Shown here piece after piece: positions 19,683 through 30,074 of a DNA stretch of 64,000 nucleotides. Under the pieces are notes generated by a model. It did not search any database, was not told the origin of the DNA, and worked only from the letters and a program-made list of their open reading frames with translations. The position numbers and the translations under genes were made by a program. This DNA is from Marasmius tenuissimus. Taxonomy: Eukaryota > Basidiomycota > Agaricomycetes > Agaricales > Marasmiaceae. Numbering within the stretch: the first letter of the stretch is position 1; each line of letters opens with the position of its first letter. The DNA lies in NCBI GenBank assembly GCA_029532415.1, contig JAQOTA010000061.1, forward strand, positions 496,001 through 560,000, written 5' to 3'.

Positions 19683-21135
19683 CCTAGATTGAGAGTGAGC
19701 ATAAGAGAAACTAAAGGATGATTCGGTACGGTTACCCAGTGTGGGGAGCTAGGGGAAAATAGTAGCGTATATGCATTGACTTCCACTGAGAAGGATATAT
19801 AGTAGGCTATCCCTACTCCGAGGCTTTAGACGCTTGATAAATGCTAGAGTCGGGGATCACAACACATTATGTTGAGAAATGAATGACTCCATCGCAAGAA
19901 ACCGGACGGCGGGATATAGCTATATACGGGCATATACGCTAGGTGGGGTGTGATTATACTGCAGTATACTGGATGTTAATCCAAATACCGCTGTGTCCTT
20001 TCACCCGGTTTTTTGTGATGCTCCGAGTTTGATTTACGGTGTTCAATGTTCTGTACACCTCGATCACATATCATGGCTCAATGGGGATTATCATTCCAGC
20101 CATAGAATCTATGAATCCTATTCGTTCTTGAATCTTGGAGGCCTTTCAATAACAATCCACACGTGTATGAGCTGACAACCAAAAAATAAGGGCATCAAAG
20201 TTGCACTAAACCAACGTTGCATCCCAGGTTGATCGTGAGTGATCTCATTCATTCCATGCTCCTTTGAGTGCATATTTCAGCCTTTCTCCGAGCTCAACAG
20301 AGCTGTGAATCTCAAGAGATCTCGTCAAGATCCAGATATCGAGATAGGGGGGATCCAGACTCAGATACACGAGGATCTCGTTATCTCGTGACGAAATAAC
20401 GCGATTGGATTCTAGGTCACAGCTAGCCATATTCCGAGTGGGCTGATGGGTAAGGATAGATAACGTAGAAGTATGCCAGCATATGAGTACGCCACTATCG
20501 ACTGAGAACTGACAGAAGAGGCTTCAGTTCTGCCTTTTTCGGGATGTACAGGTACCAAACGTTCCCGGCCGTCCGATCTGTCGCACAATCCCCGTTAATC
20601 CCTTAGCTCGTCCAAATGGCACGCGATTGTATCCCGCGTTATTGGCAAGGGATTCGTCATATCAACTACAACCCCCCCCCCCCCCCCCATAAAAAAAACT
20701 TCAGCTCTCCATAGATAGACACTACGCCTGACCAAAGACGTAAGCAAAGGCTTTGGAAAAATGGAAATAGGACAAACATGCGACACGTCTGACCGCCGTT
20801 TACCACGAAACGTGAAAGGGAGGGCCTGGCTCCGCTTCTAAGGAGCAGCCGGTTTACCAACCAGTTCCCGTTTATAGTACTGTCTGATAACTTCACCATT
20901 CGCAGCCACAACCACGAGCAAGGGAGACAGGAGAGCAAAGGTCCGCATAACTGAATTGCATGCAGGAAAGAACAGAAGTGTTTCGTGGTCAGAGAGTCTG
21001 GACGAGGAACAGAAGCCAGAGTCAAATGAAGTCACCGTATGTAGCGAGGGGAGACACCCGAGGCTCCGATAGCTATTATATGTACGATCCCCCCTCGCGG
21101 TCGTTTTGTTTCCTTGTTGCGATACACCATCGATA
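19683..21135. other. Intergenic region with a 17-nt poly-C run
   Basis: Shared upstream sequence of the F-box gene. A homopolymer of 17 C occurs at 20672-20688, followed by an A8 run. No gene is recognised; short frames on either side are without domain evidence. Confidence 0.5.
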
Positions 21136-21701
21136 CAGTCATCTACCGGTCAATGATACAACATCGTAAAGATGAGACACCCCGATATTCCACCCTATTC
21201 TGAGCAATCCACAGTCTTTATATACCCTTCAATACATATTATCAGCCATCATAGTGTCGCTTTTGGTGGAGGAACGACCGGGCCATCGCAAACAGTGAAA
21301 TCGGTGAATTTGATACAAAGTTTGGCGGGTGGGAATTTCCCATCAATGCGCCAAAATCTGGCGGGGAAGGAGACATACTCGATGGGACAAGTCTTCCACA
21401 CCCTTGGCACACAAAAGAGGGCCAAGGTTATGTTTTATAGGCCTGATTCAGTAAATAACTCGAAGCACAAGGTCCAGGATCCCGAAATACCTTCTCCAGC
21501 CCCAAAATAGTCCCAAGAAGTCCAGTAATCATTTTTCTGAATATTTTCCTGCATCTATATCATCGCAGAAACAATGTGATACAATAAGAGATACATATTC
21601 TGGTCTCAAGTAAATATTTGAGAGTGGTATAATGAGGGCAAGGTGCAAAAAACTTGTTTGTATCATTGACTGATCTTGTATCATTGACCGGTAGATGACT
21701 G
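21136..21701. mobile_element. Non-autonomous Tc1/mariner-like MITE, 566 bp
   Basis: Terminal inverted repeats of 26 bp match exactly: CAGTCATCTACCGGTCAATG at 21136 onward, and its reverse complement ending at 21701. Both ends are flanked by TA (21134-21135 and 21702-21703), the target duplication of Tc1/mariner elements, and CAGT is a common terminus of that superfamily. The right end has a subterminal partial duplicate of TTGTATCATTGAC. The interior encodes no transposase, so the element would be mobilised in trans. Superfamily assignment rests on termini only. Confidence 0.75.
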
Positions 21702-22096
21702 TACGCATGCTTCGCTTGTAGCCTCGGTGTTCGTTCCCTCCGTCGCATGGTTGGCGCGTGGTGTATCACGGTACTTCAGCTGGCCACCTTTCTCACGCAC
21801 GGGCCACAGAGCCTAGATCAACGAAGGGCAGCTAGAGTACCCAAGAGACTCGTAGGTAAAGCCACTCCTCCCAGAGCTTTTGAAATCTTCGCCAATTTCT
21901 GCGAAGGCCACCAAAGGTCGGAGTTGGAGACCATTGGGGTCGCAGCGCGCATTCTGTTTGCAATTCCACGGGGTTTACCGACTCCCATTTGGCTTTATGA
22001 TCGTTTGTTACACCGGTAAAGCACATTAGGGTTGAGTAGTACAGTAACTTGGGATACTATATAGTAAATACGATGATTTAAAGCTCATTCTTGGTG

Positions 22097-24292
22097 TTAC
22101 TGCATACCCAGATTGAGACCACCCTCCAACATTCGATATGCGACAAGGGTTTTGCTCAGCGATGTTCCTAAGCGAAGAGAGTCAGCATATTTGACTTTAG
22201 CCCACCACCAAACCCGTGTAGACTCACTGATGATCAAATGCCTAGTCGAGAATCTCTCCATGATACTCAACAGCTTCTCGAACGTTCCGGTTACGGTTTG
22301 TTGAACATATTGAGCTGTGATACCCAGGGCGTCCGCCGTAATTGAGACGATGTCCCCTCTAGTGCGTAATCTCCAAATGCAAGCTATAAAAACGTCGCTG
22401 ACGAGTCCCCATAATACACCCATGAAAGGGTTCAATCGCCTCGGTTGTCGAAGATACTGGTCTACCTCTGGATTGTCTAAGATTTGAACGCAGGACATTG
22501 CCGCCAAGAGTGATTGGTTGGCAGAATACGGGTCAGTATCGAACAATATTGAATGGAGTTGTAGGGCAGAGCAGTGTGCGAGGGTGTGAGTAACAAGGTT
22601 CATCCCGACCATTGTTGGACAATCGTGGGTTGCTGTGGCGGTCGATATTGGAGGGAGACTTTCCCTAAAGGAAGTTACGAGGTTGGAGTGCATTGCATAT
22701 GCTTCGAGAGCTAAATCATCCGATGTTCCTGAAAGATGGTGAGTGTAAGCACTGGAGTGTTGAGTGAAGATCGTTGCGCGAACCATTGGCCTGCTTGATA
22801 TGTGAAGTAATTTTTCTTGCTCGTTTGAAGAGTATCGACGCCTTCGCAAACATGGCAATGTCCGAAAAGTCGTGAGCGTAAGTATCATCCAGAATACGGT
22901 TGAGGAATTTGTGGACCGTCGACGAAGAGTGTAGGTCTTCTGGAAATCCGCCCTGTTGAACATCACAGGTGAGTGGTGTTCAGATATTCAGCAACTTGGA
23001 CGGACACTGACCTGCTGATACCCATCCATGTCCATCGGCCAAGGTGTGTCCACCTCCATATACCCATCCCCAACCACCGAGATTAAGCTCGTTCGAGTCT
23101 CAATGGCAGCATCCCAGAAATTACAAAGCGTAAAAGCCGTCCAAAACGCATTGATTCGTTCACCCTCGACGATCGGGTCCGAGGTGGGCGGCAGCGAGAA
23201 TAGTGATGTCGACGATGTGATCTGAGGTGCGAAATTGACATCGCCAATGTGTGACTGTGTTGGTATGGATGGGCGCTCTTTTGTGCTTCGAATTTTATTC
23301 AGTCGAGCTCCGATCGCTAAGGAGAAGGCTCGCGTGAGGTGGTATTGGCCTTCGAGATGGCGAGTGTGGCAGAAGAGGTATGTCGAGAGAAGAAGCTCGG
23401 CTTGTATGGTTTGTACGACAAGGGCGGGATGGTAGGCAGAGGTAATTGGCGAGTTGGTTATTTCGTCCATCGTTCGACAAAAGAGAGCCTCTGATTGAGC
23501 TTTCTCTGTAGGTGTTTGAGGGGATAGATTTGACAGACGCAGACCCATGAGGTATATTATACTCATCAGTCCTCGAAGTGGCCTGGCTGGGTTCCCGGGC
23601 GGGAGTTTCAAAGACTCACGGAGACGCGGTATGTCGAGGATGAATCCAAAGTCAGGAGCGTGAGCAAAAAAGGTGTTGATACTAAAATAGAGGGTTAGTT
23701 CTCAATTATCCTAAGTAGGTCATTCAAATTGTGACACTCACAGTAATATTGCATTGGGAGGCGTGGATTCGGGCTATGAGATTTGAATAGTGATTGGACA
23801 AATGAAGTTAGAACTGTCAGGGATGTGTAGACGCAACGTGAGTTTACCTCGTGTGATGGGAATATTTGGAAGTCGCCCCTTTGCTTGGGTCGACTCTCGG
23901 AGGAATAAGGGTTCGTTAGCTTCATTGACTTCACAAAGCTCGGCGCCTGGAGCTCTCTCAACCGCGCTTCCAATCGGTGAATGTCCCGTTCCAGCACCTG
24001 AGCCTGTGTTCGGCCGTCACCGTATTCGCAGGGTCCCTCCATCATACTGCGAATACTTTTAGTGCACGGGGTGCATTGTGGATATCCTCCGTCGCACTTC
24101 TGTAGTCCCCGTCAGTTCAATTGGCGTTCTGAGTATCAACGTTCACGAACAATTTTACGCGTCCTGGAAAGAACCATCAGGTAAGGACAGGAAACCACTT
24201 CCAGCTTCAAAGACGCACCGGCAGTTCCCGCATGCACGGGGGACTCTTGCTCGAGGTACTGGCGTGGTTGATCTATTTCTTCTTGAGGACAT
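22097..24292 (-). CDS. Zn(II)2Cys6 fungal-specific transcription factor
   Basis: Eight exons (24292-24219, 24163-24151, 24099-23848, 23773-23742, 23681-23012, 22952-22784, 22728-22228, 22167-22097) sum to 594 codons, giving 593 aa. The N-terminus holds a binuclear zinc cluster: ACGNCRTRKIKCDGGYPQC followed by TPC, then a last Cys in EGPCEYGD, so C-x2-C-x6-C-x6-C-x2-C-x11-C. A basic linker and a short coiled coil follow (VLERDIHRLEARLRELQAP), the usual dimerisation element. The middle matches the fungal_trans domain: EGQYHLTRAFSLAIGARL, then ERINAFWTAFTLCNFWDAAI. The protein should bind DNA as a dimer in the nucleus. Exon 2 is only 13 nt and encodes TRKI within the zinc cluster; both flanking introns are 51-55 nt and required by the frame. 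Target genes are unknown. The AA9 gene about 2.4 kb away on the same strand is a conceivable but untested target. Confidence 0.85.
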
Positions 24293-26651
24293 CGAGAGAC
24301 AAAGTAATAGAGTTGACGGGACATCGACATGCCATTTCGATCGACTCTTTATATAACATCGCGTCGAGAGACGTGACGAGCAAACTCATCCCAAGTTTAG
24401 AAGCCCGAGACCTGCGAAATGGGCGACTTGGACCAGTTCAGCGCTGCTGGTTACGTATCAAGTCTGGGGTCGATTTTGAATTCATAAGCGGGTCCAATAG
24501 AGAGGATCCACCAGCGCTGACTGCGCGGCGTGACATCGACCAAGGCTACAACTGACTGAACATGATAATGACCACATGCTGGACCACCGGGTTGACTTTC
24601 CCACGTCTGAGAGCCTGCTGATCCCCGAAGCGTTCGCTCTTGCTCAGCTCACATGCAAATCTTTCAATAAACTGGGTCCTTCTCTGGATGAAGGAAGGGA
24701 TATCTTCGACCCGCAATTGTCCCCGAGACCGCCAACGACGGAAATACGTCATGCCTTAGAATTCAGAGCGCGTCAGGTTTCCATGTCAAGAACAAGGGAA
24801 ATGAACTCGATTATGCGCCACTCACCTGAACATGATTGTACTGATGCATCGCTATTAAAGTGGCAATGCTCTCCATCCGCGGACATAGTCGACTCCTATA
24901 GCACTGAACCTGTGTTTTCTTCGTAGAACTGGACCCAGCAAACCTGAAATGTTGGGCGAGATATAAAATTCATGGAGAGAGAGAGATGTTTTTGACCCTG
25001 CTTTAGGCGTGAAAAGACAAGACAGCCACTAGAGTAAAGCTCGAGGTTGGCAATTAAACCCCACTGAAACATATGCAAGTTCCGATCGTCAAGTTAGCTT
25101 CGAGCTCGGACCGGTATCTCAATGCTTACGTGACTTGATGGCCACCGAACGTACTATGAGCGACGGAAGTGAGCCGTGAAAGAATTGTAGCCTGGTACCG
25201 AAGAGAGTAAGCCAGCTCACGCACCAAGTAGTTTCATTCTTCGCGACGTTTCCGTGGTCCCGCTGTTCGCCGGAGGAAGCTATCCAAACGCAACGACATC
25301 GAGATATCTGTTCCGCAGATACAAATCGACTTCGAGTTCAAGCCGATAGCACAACGTCTTCACCGCTTGTCATTCCGACAGATACAGGCGTCTGACTAAC
25401 GGCCAGAGTGTAAGATTTTTGAGTAGGCGGAACAAGGCCGGTATACGATTCTCTGTAAGCAGCGAACTCCCTTCAATGACATTTGCACGACAGAGTCACT
25501 CAGGAGGACAATTCAACGGTATTTGCTATCTTCCGCCGCCTTACACTGTTGAATGATTGGCTACTCCGCCTCGACATTTCATTCAATCTGGGATGTTAAG
25601 GGCAATGAAATACCGCCGTTTGAATGGAATCTTCGTATTCAAATGATCAAAGAAGGGAGAGAAAGAACTCACCTCACTCCATAGAAATGGAAGCTACTGT
25701 AGGATCCAGAGTCCAGATCAGTCCCCAGCTCTGACTCAACGAAAATTTGCGTCTCCAAAATCAAGTAACAGCCTCGCAAACCGCGCCAGACTTTTGGAGT
25801 TAGCGCTCAAAAAGAAGAGGGACATTACTGGGCACTAGCTGTGTACTACCACAGAGATGCACCAGAATGTATTGGGTCATCATGGAGGAACGAGAAGAAA
25901 AGGCGGTGATACTAAATTCCCACAGTCTTGCCAGGCAGCAATTATTCCGTTCGCCGATTCAGTCAGCCATCGATTTTAGTCGCGCCTAGTCGCGCACCAT
26001 TGACTACTCTCATATCGTGTCGTCCAGGTGTTCCATTGACCACCATAGCCCGCAGAACCAAACTTCATTGATTGTATGAGATGCTAGAGTCTTTTTGAAG
26101 ACCTGGTAATAGTATTGACACTATGGAAAGCGATCATTCAATCAGGATATTACCGGAAGTTTGCCCGAAATCCTGGCTCAATCTCCGTAAAATCAAGATA
26201 AAAAATATTCATCCAAACCTATTTAAGCCCCAAAGTAGTGAATAACGACAATTGGACACCTACGAATCTGCGGAAAGAAAAGCAGTGGTGAGCGAATTTG
26301 GCGCCCGACAAAGTCGACAAAGATTGGTGGTGAGTATTTCCTTTCTGGGCAGGCACACGCGACTGACTAAATCGGCTAACGGAATGATTGAATAGCTCTT
26401 ATTTGGTCCATAGACTACAGGCGCCTAGCGAGTAACGGCAACAGAATGACGAATAAGTATCGACAGATACGAATTCCCCAAAAGCATTCGATGAAGGAGG
26501 CTTGAGTTTTGGGACATAGGAAGGTACCCTTGCCAGGAGGAAAATGAAGTTTCAAGGTCAGGCACAGGTTGTACACTTATCGACTGATGACATTTCCAGG
26601 GAGGTGAAAGGTACTACTGTACAGGCTAGGATGCATCGTATACTCCAGCTA
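24293..26651. other. Intergenic region without recognised genes
   Basis: About 2.4 kb between the promoter of the Zn2Cys6 gene and the 3' end of the LPMO gene. Only short unsupported frames occur, and I found no long repeats or RNA genes. The part next to 24293 is likely the regulator's promoter. Confidence 0.4.
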
Positions 26652-27754
26652 TCATCCAGTGAACGGCCTAGGGCCAGGAACCTAAGTAAAATCGGAGGTT
26701 TGGGTTAGTTGTGGCGTAGTACTTAGCTATTGATAAACGTACCGTGTACGAGGTAGGAACCGGGTAGTAGATATTGACCGTAAGACCAGGATCTACATTT
26801 TTCCTTCAATAAAGACTCGTGGTATATTTTAAAGTGGAACACGGCATACCTGAGGGAGAAACATATCCCGGAATTGAAACCTTGGATGGGTTGGCACTTC
26901 CTCCGCCGGTAATACTGATCTGAGCGCAAGAGATGTACCATTGCGGAGCACCGGCGACGTGGAGACCGATTTGTTCAATTCTACGTGTGGAACGGTCAGA
27001 TTAGTATTCGACAGAGACTGCGATTGACACACCGGACGAGGTACTTCAAATCGTGAAATATAAGGTATTTAGTAGGTTCGTAGTATAATCATGGGGAACC
27101 GACAGCGATCGCGCTTACCTCACCCGCGGGAACGCTTGATGGAATCGTCGTCGTCAATTGGTTTGCATTAAAGTCAGTGAACTGGAAAGGATTGAAAGTC
27201 GCTCCCCACTCGGCGATCTGTTGGACAGATGAGTAGATTGATTAGTTCACCTTTGACTACCGACATACGGATGAACTCGCGAGCATACCTTGAACCAGTT
27301 GGCACCAGACCCATCCCATGAAGCAGCCGTCGAAGGAGCCTTGCCAAGATAAATAGCAGCGGGTCCCTGACGTCCCAAAACGCCCTTAGCAAACATCATC
27401 CAGGCTTCAAATAGTAAATATACCTGGTGATAAATTGTATTATCGAGGATAAATCCAATCGTACTGCCGGCAGCAACAGAAACAGTCGCCGACGCGGGAC
27501 TTGGGTTTACATTGCACCTAATATCGTTGGAGGTAACGTCTTGAACTGGGCTGTTGTTCAAGGGCTGGCGAACGGCCGCGGAGGATTGGGTGCTGCCAGC
27601 AATCAATGTAGTCCAAATATCTGCCGCCAGAGATATCGCGATGATAAGTACCCGGTCGACTCTGGGTAAACAAGGTGTCGCCTGGGAACTTACAGTGTGC
27701 AGAGGCTGATTGAGCCAACAAAACGGCGGAAGCCAGACCAGAGGCGAACTTCAT
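26652..27754 (-). CDS. AA9 lytic polysaccharide monooxygenase, secreted
   Basis: Eight exons (27754-27694, 27620-27424, 27366-27289, 27217-27119, 27043-27033, 26980-26850, 26792-26743, 26681-26652) sum to 219 codons, giving 218 aa. The signal peptide MKFASGLASAVLLAQSASA is followed directly by HYIWTTLIAG, so His20 becomes the N-terminal copper-brace histidine. Family hallmarks follow: RQPLNNSPVQDVTSNDIRC, DNTIYHQGPAAIYLGKAP, WDGSGANWFKIAEWG, SSVPAGEYLVRIEQIGLH with the second brace His, and GAPQWYISCAQI with the axial Tyr. AA9 enzymes oxidatively cleave cellulose and some hemicelluloses outside the cell. The protein is short and ends PVPTSYTVPGPRPFTG, with no cellulose-binding CBM1. I chose the inner ATG (MKFAS) over one four codons upstream because it gives a normal signal peptide. 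Exon 5 is only 11 nt. Confidence 0.92.
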
Positions 27755-28806
27755 TGTGGATGGCAAGCAACTTGAAGCAGAGACTCAAAGCTGGAGCAAG
27801 GGGTCCTAGCGAGCCGAGGGGCAACTGTGGAGATTTAAATACTATGAGGCGGAAAAAGTTCGTTTCTTTCGACGAACAGCTCAACTTGGGACGGGTGAAC
27901 AGATCCAAGAATAGACAGCAAATCCTTATGAGCCGCTGCCGAGAAACCTAAGGATAGCCTCGAAGGACAAATCAGCATATTGAAAATCACGTTCGTGATC
28001 CGCGTGGGCATGCCTCTAGCAAACCTCGGTGAATAGTCATTCAAACGGTGGCCTTCTTGACCACACAGGATGCCGAGTATGATCCTTTGAGTTTCTGTCA
28101 AAGGAGCACGGACTTCTCCAGCTCGTAAGTGGCGGGATGGATAGAAAGGTGTTCTGAGTAATTGGCAAAGAAAGCACGATTCGGCGCCCGATCCAAAGTT
28201 GAGCTAACGTAGAGCTTAGAGGCGTTGGTTGAGATTCCAAGGCGAGCAAAAAAGCTGCAGATGTGAGCCTAACTATCACCCAACGAATGGCAAACAGAAC
28301 TGGAGATTCGTAAAGATAAAAAAAAACGGAAGCATTTCTGTTACGTGGTCTGGTCAGTATGTGTGATAGACTAGAACCAGCTCATCATTGCGGCCCACCA
28401 CGTCCCGATACAATCAGTAGCCAGTCCCTCACTACATTGATGTAGGTCGGTCCACAATAGAGACTACACTTGACCCAGATAACGCATGATTACTGCCCAT
28501 CTCCCCAAACGAAGTACGCCATCCGGTATACCTCCTCAGTCTTCAAAGACTTGATCTCGCTACACGAACACAGGGTTTCGGGAAACAGTGGCTGTAAGTC
28601 CCCCAAAGAGACCGTGTCGGGCAAAAATATCTCCAATAGCTAAAGCCGACAATTACACCTCTTTATCAACTCCGGTACTCGCGAAACATCAAACGTTATC
28701 ATGGGGTCAACGTGCAGAGTGAGTGTCGTCAACTTGTGAAGTACGAGATGTTCCATGAGCGTTTCGTGGCGCTGAAAGGTGTTCAGGGAAGGGAGATTCG
28801 GTCAAG
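27755..28806. other. LPMO upstream region and decayed 3' part of the F-box gene
   Basis: 27755-28300 is the presumed LPMO promoter region, with no recognised gene. From about 28800 down to about 28500, minus-strand sequence still resembles the C-terminal leucine-rich end of the adjacent F-box gene but in another frame and with an in-frame TAG (see that entry). Confidence 0.45.
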
Positions 28807-29811
28807 TCAGTCGTTGAGCCGACGCGAGTAGGGTATCGAAGAAAGAATGTACGGTTTGAACCACACAGGTGGCCAATGACATTTCGTTCGCTCTAACCGT
28901 GCCACGAGAGCGATCCCGGAGCAAAATTCGATCTTCAAGTCAACAAGATTCGAATACGACGCCTCAGCGAGCTTGACGGGGAATTCGTATTCTTTGTAAG
29001 GCAATACCGGCATGTCAAGCGCAACTAAGCGGGGCGTGTCTTGCAATTGAAGTAGAAGGACGTATGTGATGAGTTCGATCATCGCGTAGAACGTTTCCTC
29101 CGTAGTTTTGTTGGTTATAACGCCCAGAGAAAGAGTCTCGAGGGCTGGGAACTTTATGGTTTGGTATGTCTGGAGGAGGAAGATAGCACCTCCATTTGCG
29201 TGGAACGACAGCCTGGCAGATTTCCAACGATAGCACTGGGACAGTAGAAGGTTGAATAGGATGGCGCTACTGGACATTAGGCGAGAGATGCCTTCGATGG
29301 CGTGCTCAGTGGAGGATGAATAGGGGGGAGGGACGTTGGGGGAATCGGAGAAACGGATATCCAGTGGAAGGTCTTTGGACCTTTTGAGCTGAGTCAGTAA
29401 GCCCGTGAGAGCGCGCCCTTTTGCGTCTTCAGACAAGGGACCATCCGAATCGTTGTACTCGCTAATGTCGATACAAATCGAAATCCAAAGCCGTGGGTCA
29501 TCCGTGGTGAGATCACGCCAGAGGGTACAGACTCGCAAGAGATCTTGAACCCGCTCGCCATCCTTCACATACTGAGCAAAAATCTTCAAGAGCAGCTCAT
29601 TCGGGATGCGAGCGATGGGTCCTCCGAGTTCCTTGAGATCTGAAACGACAACTGGGCAACCCAGATCAACTTGTGAATTGCGGAATGCGAATGATAACTG
29701 ACCCTCAGACACTGGTTTCGTATATGAATACCCTTTACAAGATGGCATTGGGGTATTAGGAGAGTCTTTGAGGAATAATGAAGGCAGTTCCTGACAAGGA
29801 GGTGAGGACAT
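28807..29811 (-). CDS. F-box protein, probably truncated at the C-terminus
   Basis: A 334-codon frame. A Ser/Pro-rich start (MSSPPCQELPSLFLKDSP) leads to an F-box-like motif at about residues 66-112: IARIPNELLLKIFAQYVKDG, then LLRVCTLWRDLTTDDPRLW, as in basidiomycete F-box-like proteins that recruit substrates to SCF ubiquitin ligases. A variable region and Leu-rich segments follow (FPALETLSLGV, YSNLVDLKIEF). The frame stops early (YSRRLND). Beyond it, about 28795-28505, another frame continues to look like this protein (NLPSLNTFQRHETLMEHLVL, VPELIKRCNCRL, LLEIFLPDTVSLGDL) but has a TAG between CNCRL and LLEIF. Either introns that I could not place join these segments, or the gene is decaying by frameshift and nonsense mutation. 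Confidence 0.65.
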   Translation of the reverse strand: MSSPPCQELPSLFLKDSPNTPMPSCKGYSYTKPVSEGQLSFAFRNSQVDLGCPVVVSDLKELGGPIARIPNELLLKIFAQYVKDGERVQDLLRVCTLWRDLTTDDPRLWISICIDISEYNDSDGPLSEDAKGRALTGLLTQLKRSKDLPLDIRFSDSPNVPPPYSSSTEHAIEGISRLMSSSAILFNLLLSQCYRWKSARLSFHANGGAIFLLQTYQTIKFPALETLSLGVITNKTTEETFYAMIELITYVLLLQLQDTPRLVALDMPVLPYKEYEFPVKLAEASYSNLVDLKIEFCSGIALVARLERTKCHWPPVWFKPYILSSIPYSRRLND

Positions 29812-30074
29812 CGTGGTCGATGGTCAAGAAGCGTCTTGTCTGAGTCGTTTTGTAAGCACGTTAGCGTGTGAAACATACTCAGCACTAGCAGCCGCACTGT
29901 TTTGCCGTGGCTTCGACAGGGCGATCCGAAGTCCCGCAATCAGTAATTTGTCCGTGTGTGCATGTTATGAGCCCATAGCCCAGCAAGTTCAGGAATATAT
30001 CGCCGAGCATTCAGGGCAGTAATACAGTACGAAGAAACATATAATGTACAAACAAAAATCCGATAGCAGTAGAC
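29812..30074. other. Spacer between F-box gene and aspartic protease
   Basis: Upstream of the F-box start and downstream of the protease stop. No gene is seen. The sequence around 29795-29840 is repeated in degraded form at about 31850-31900. Confidence 0.4.
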
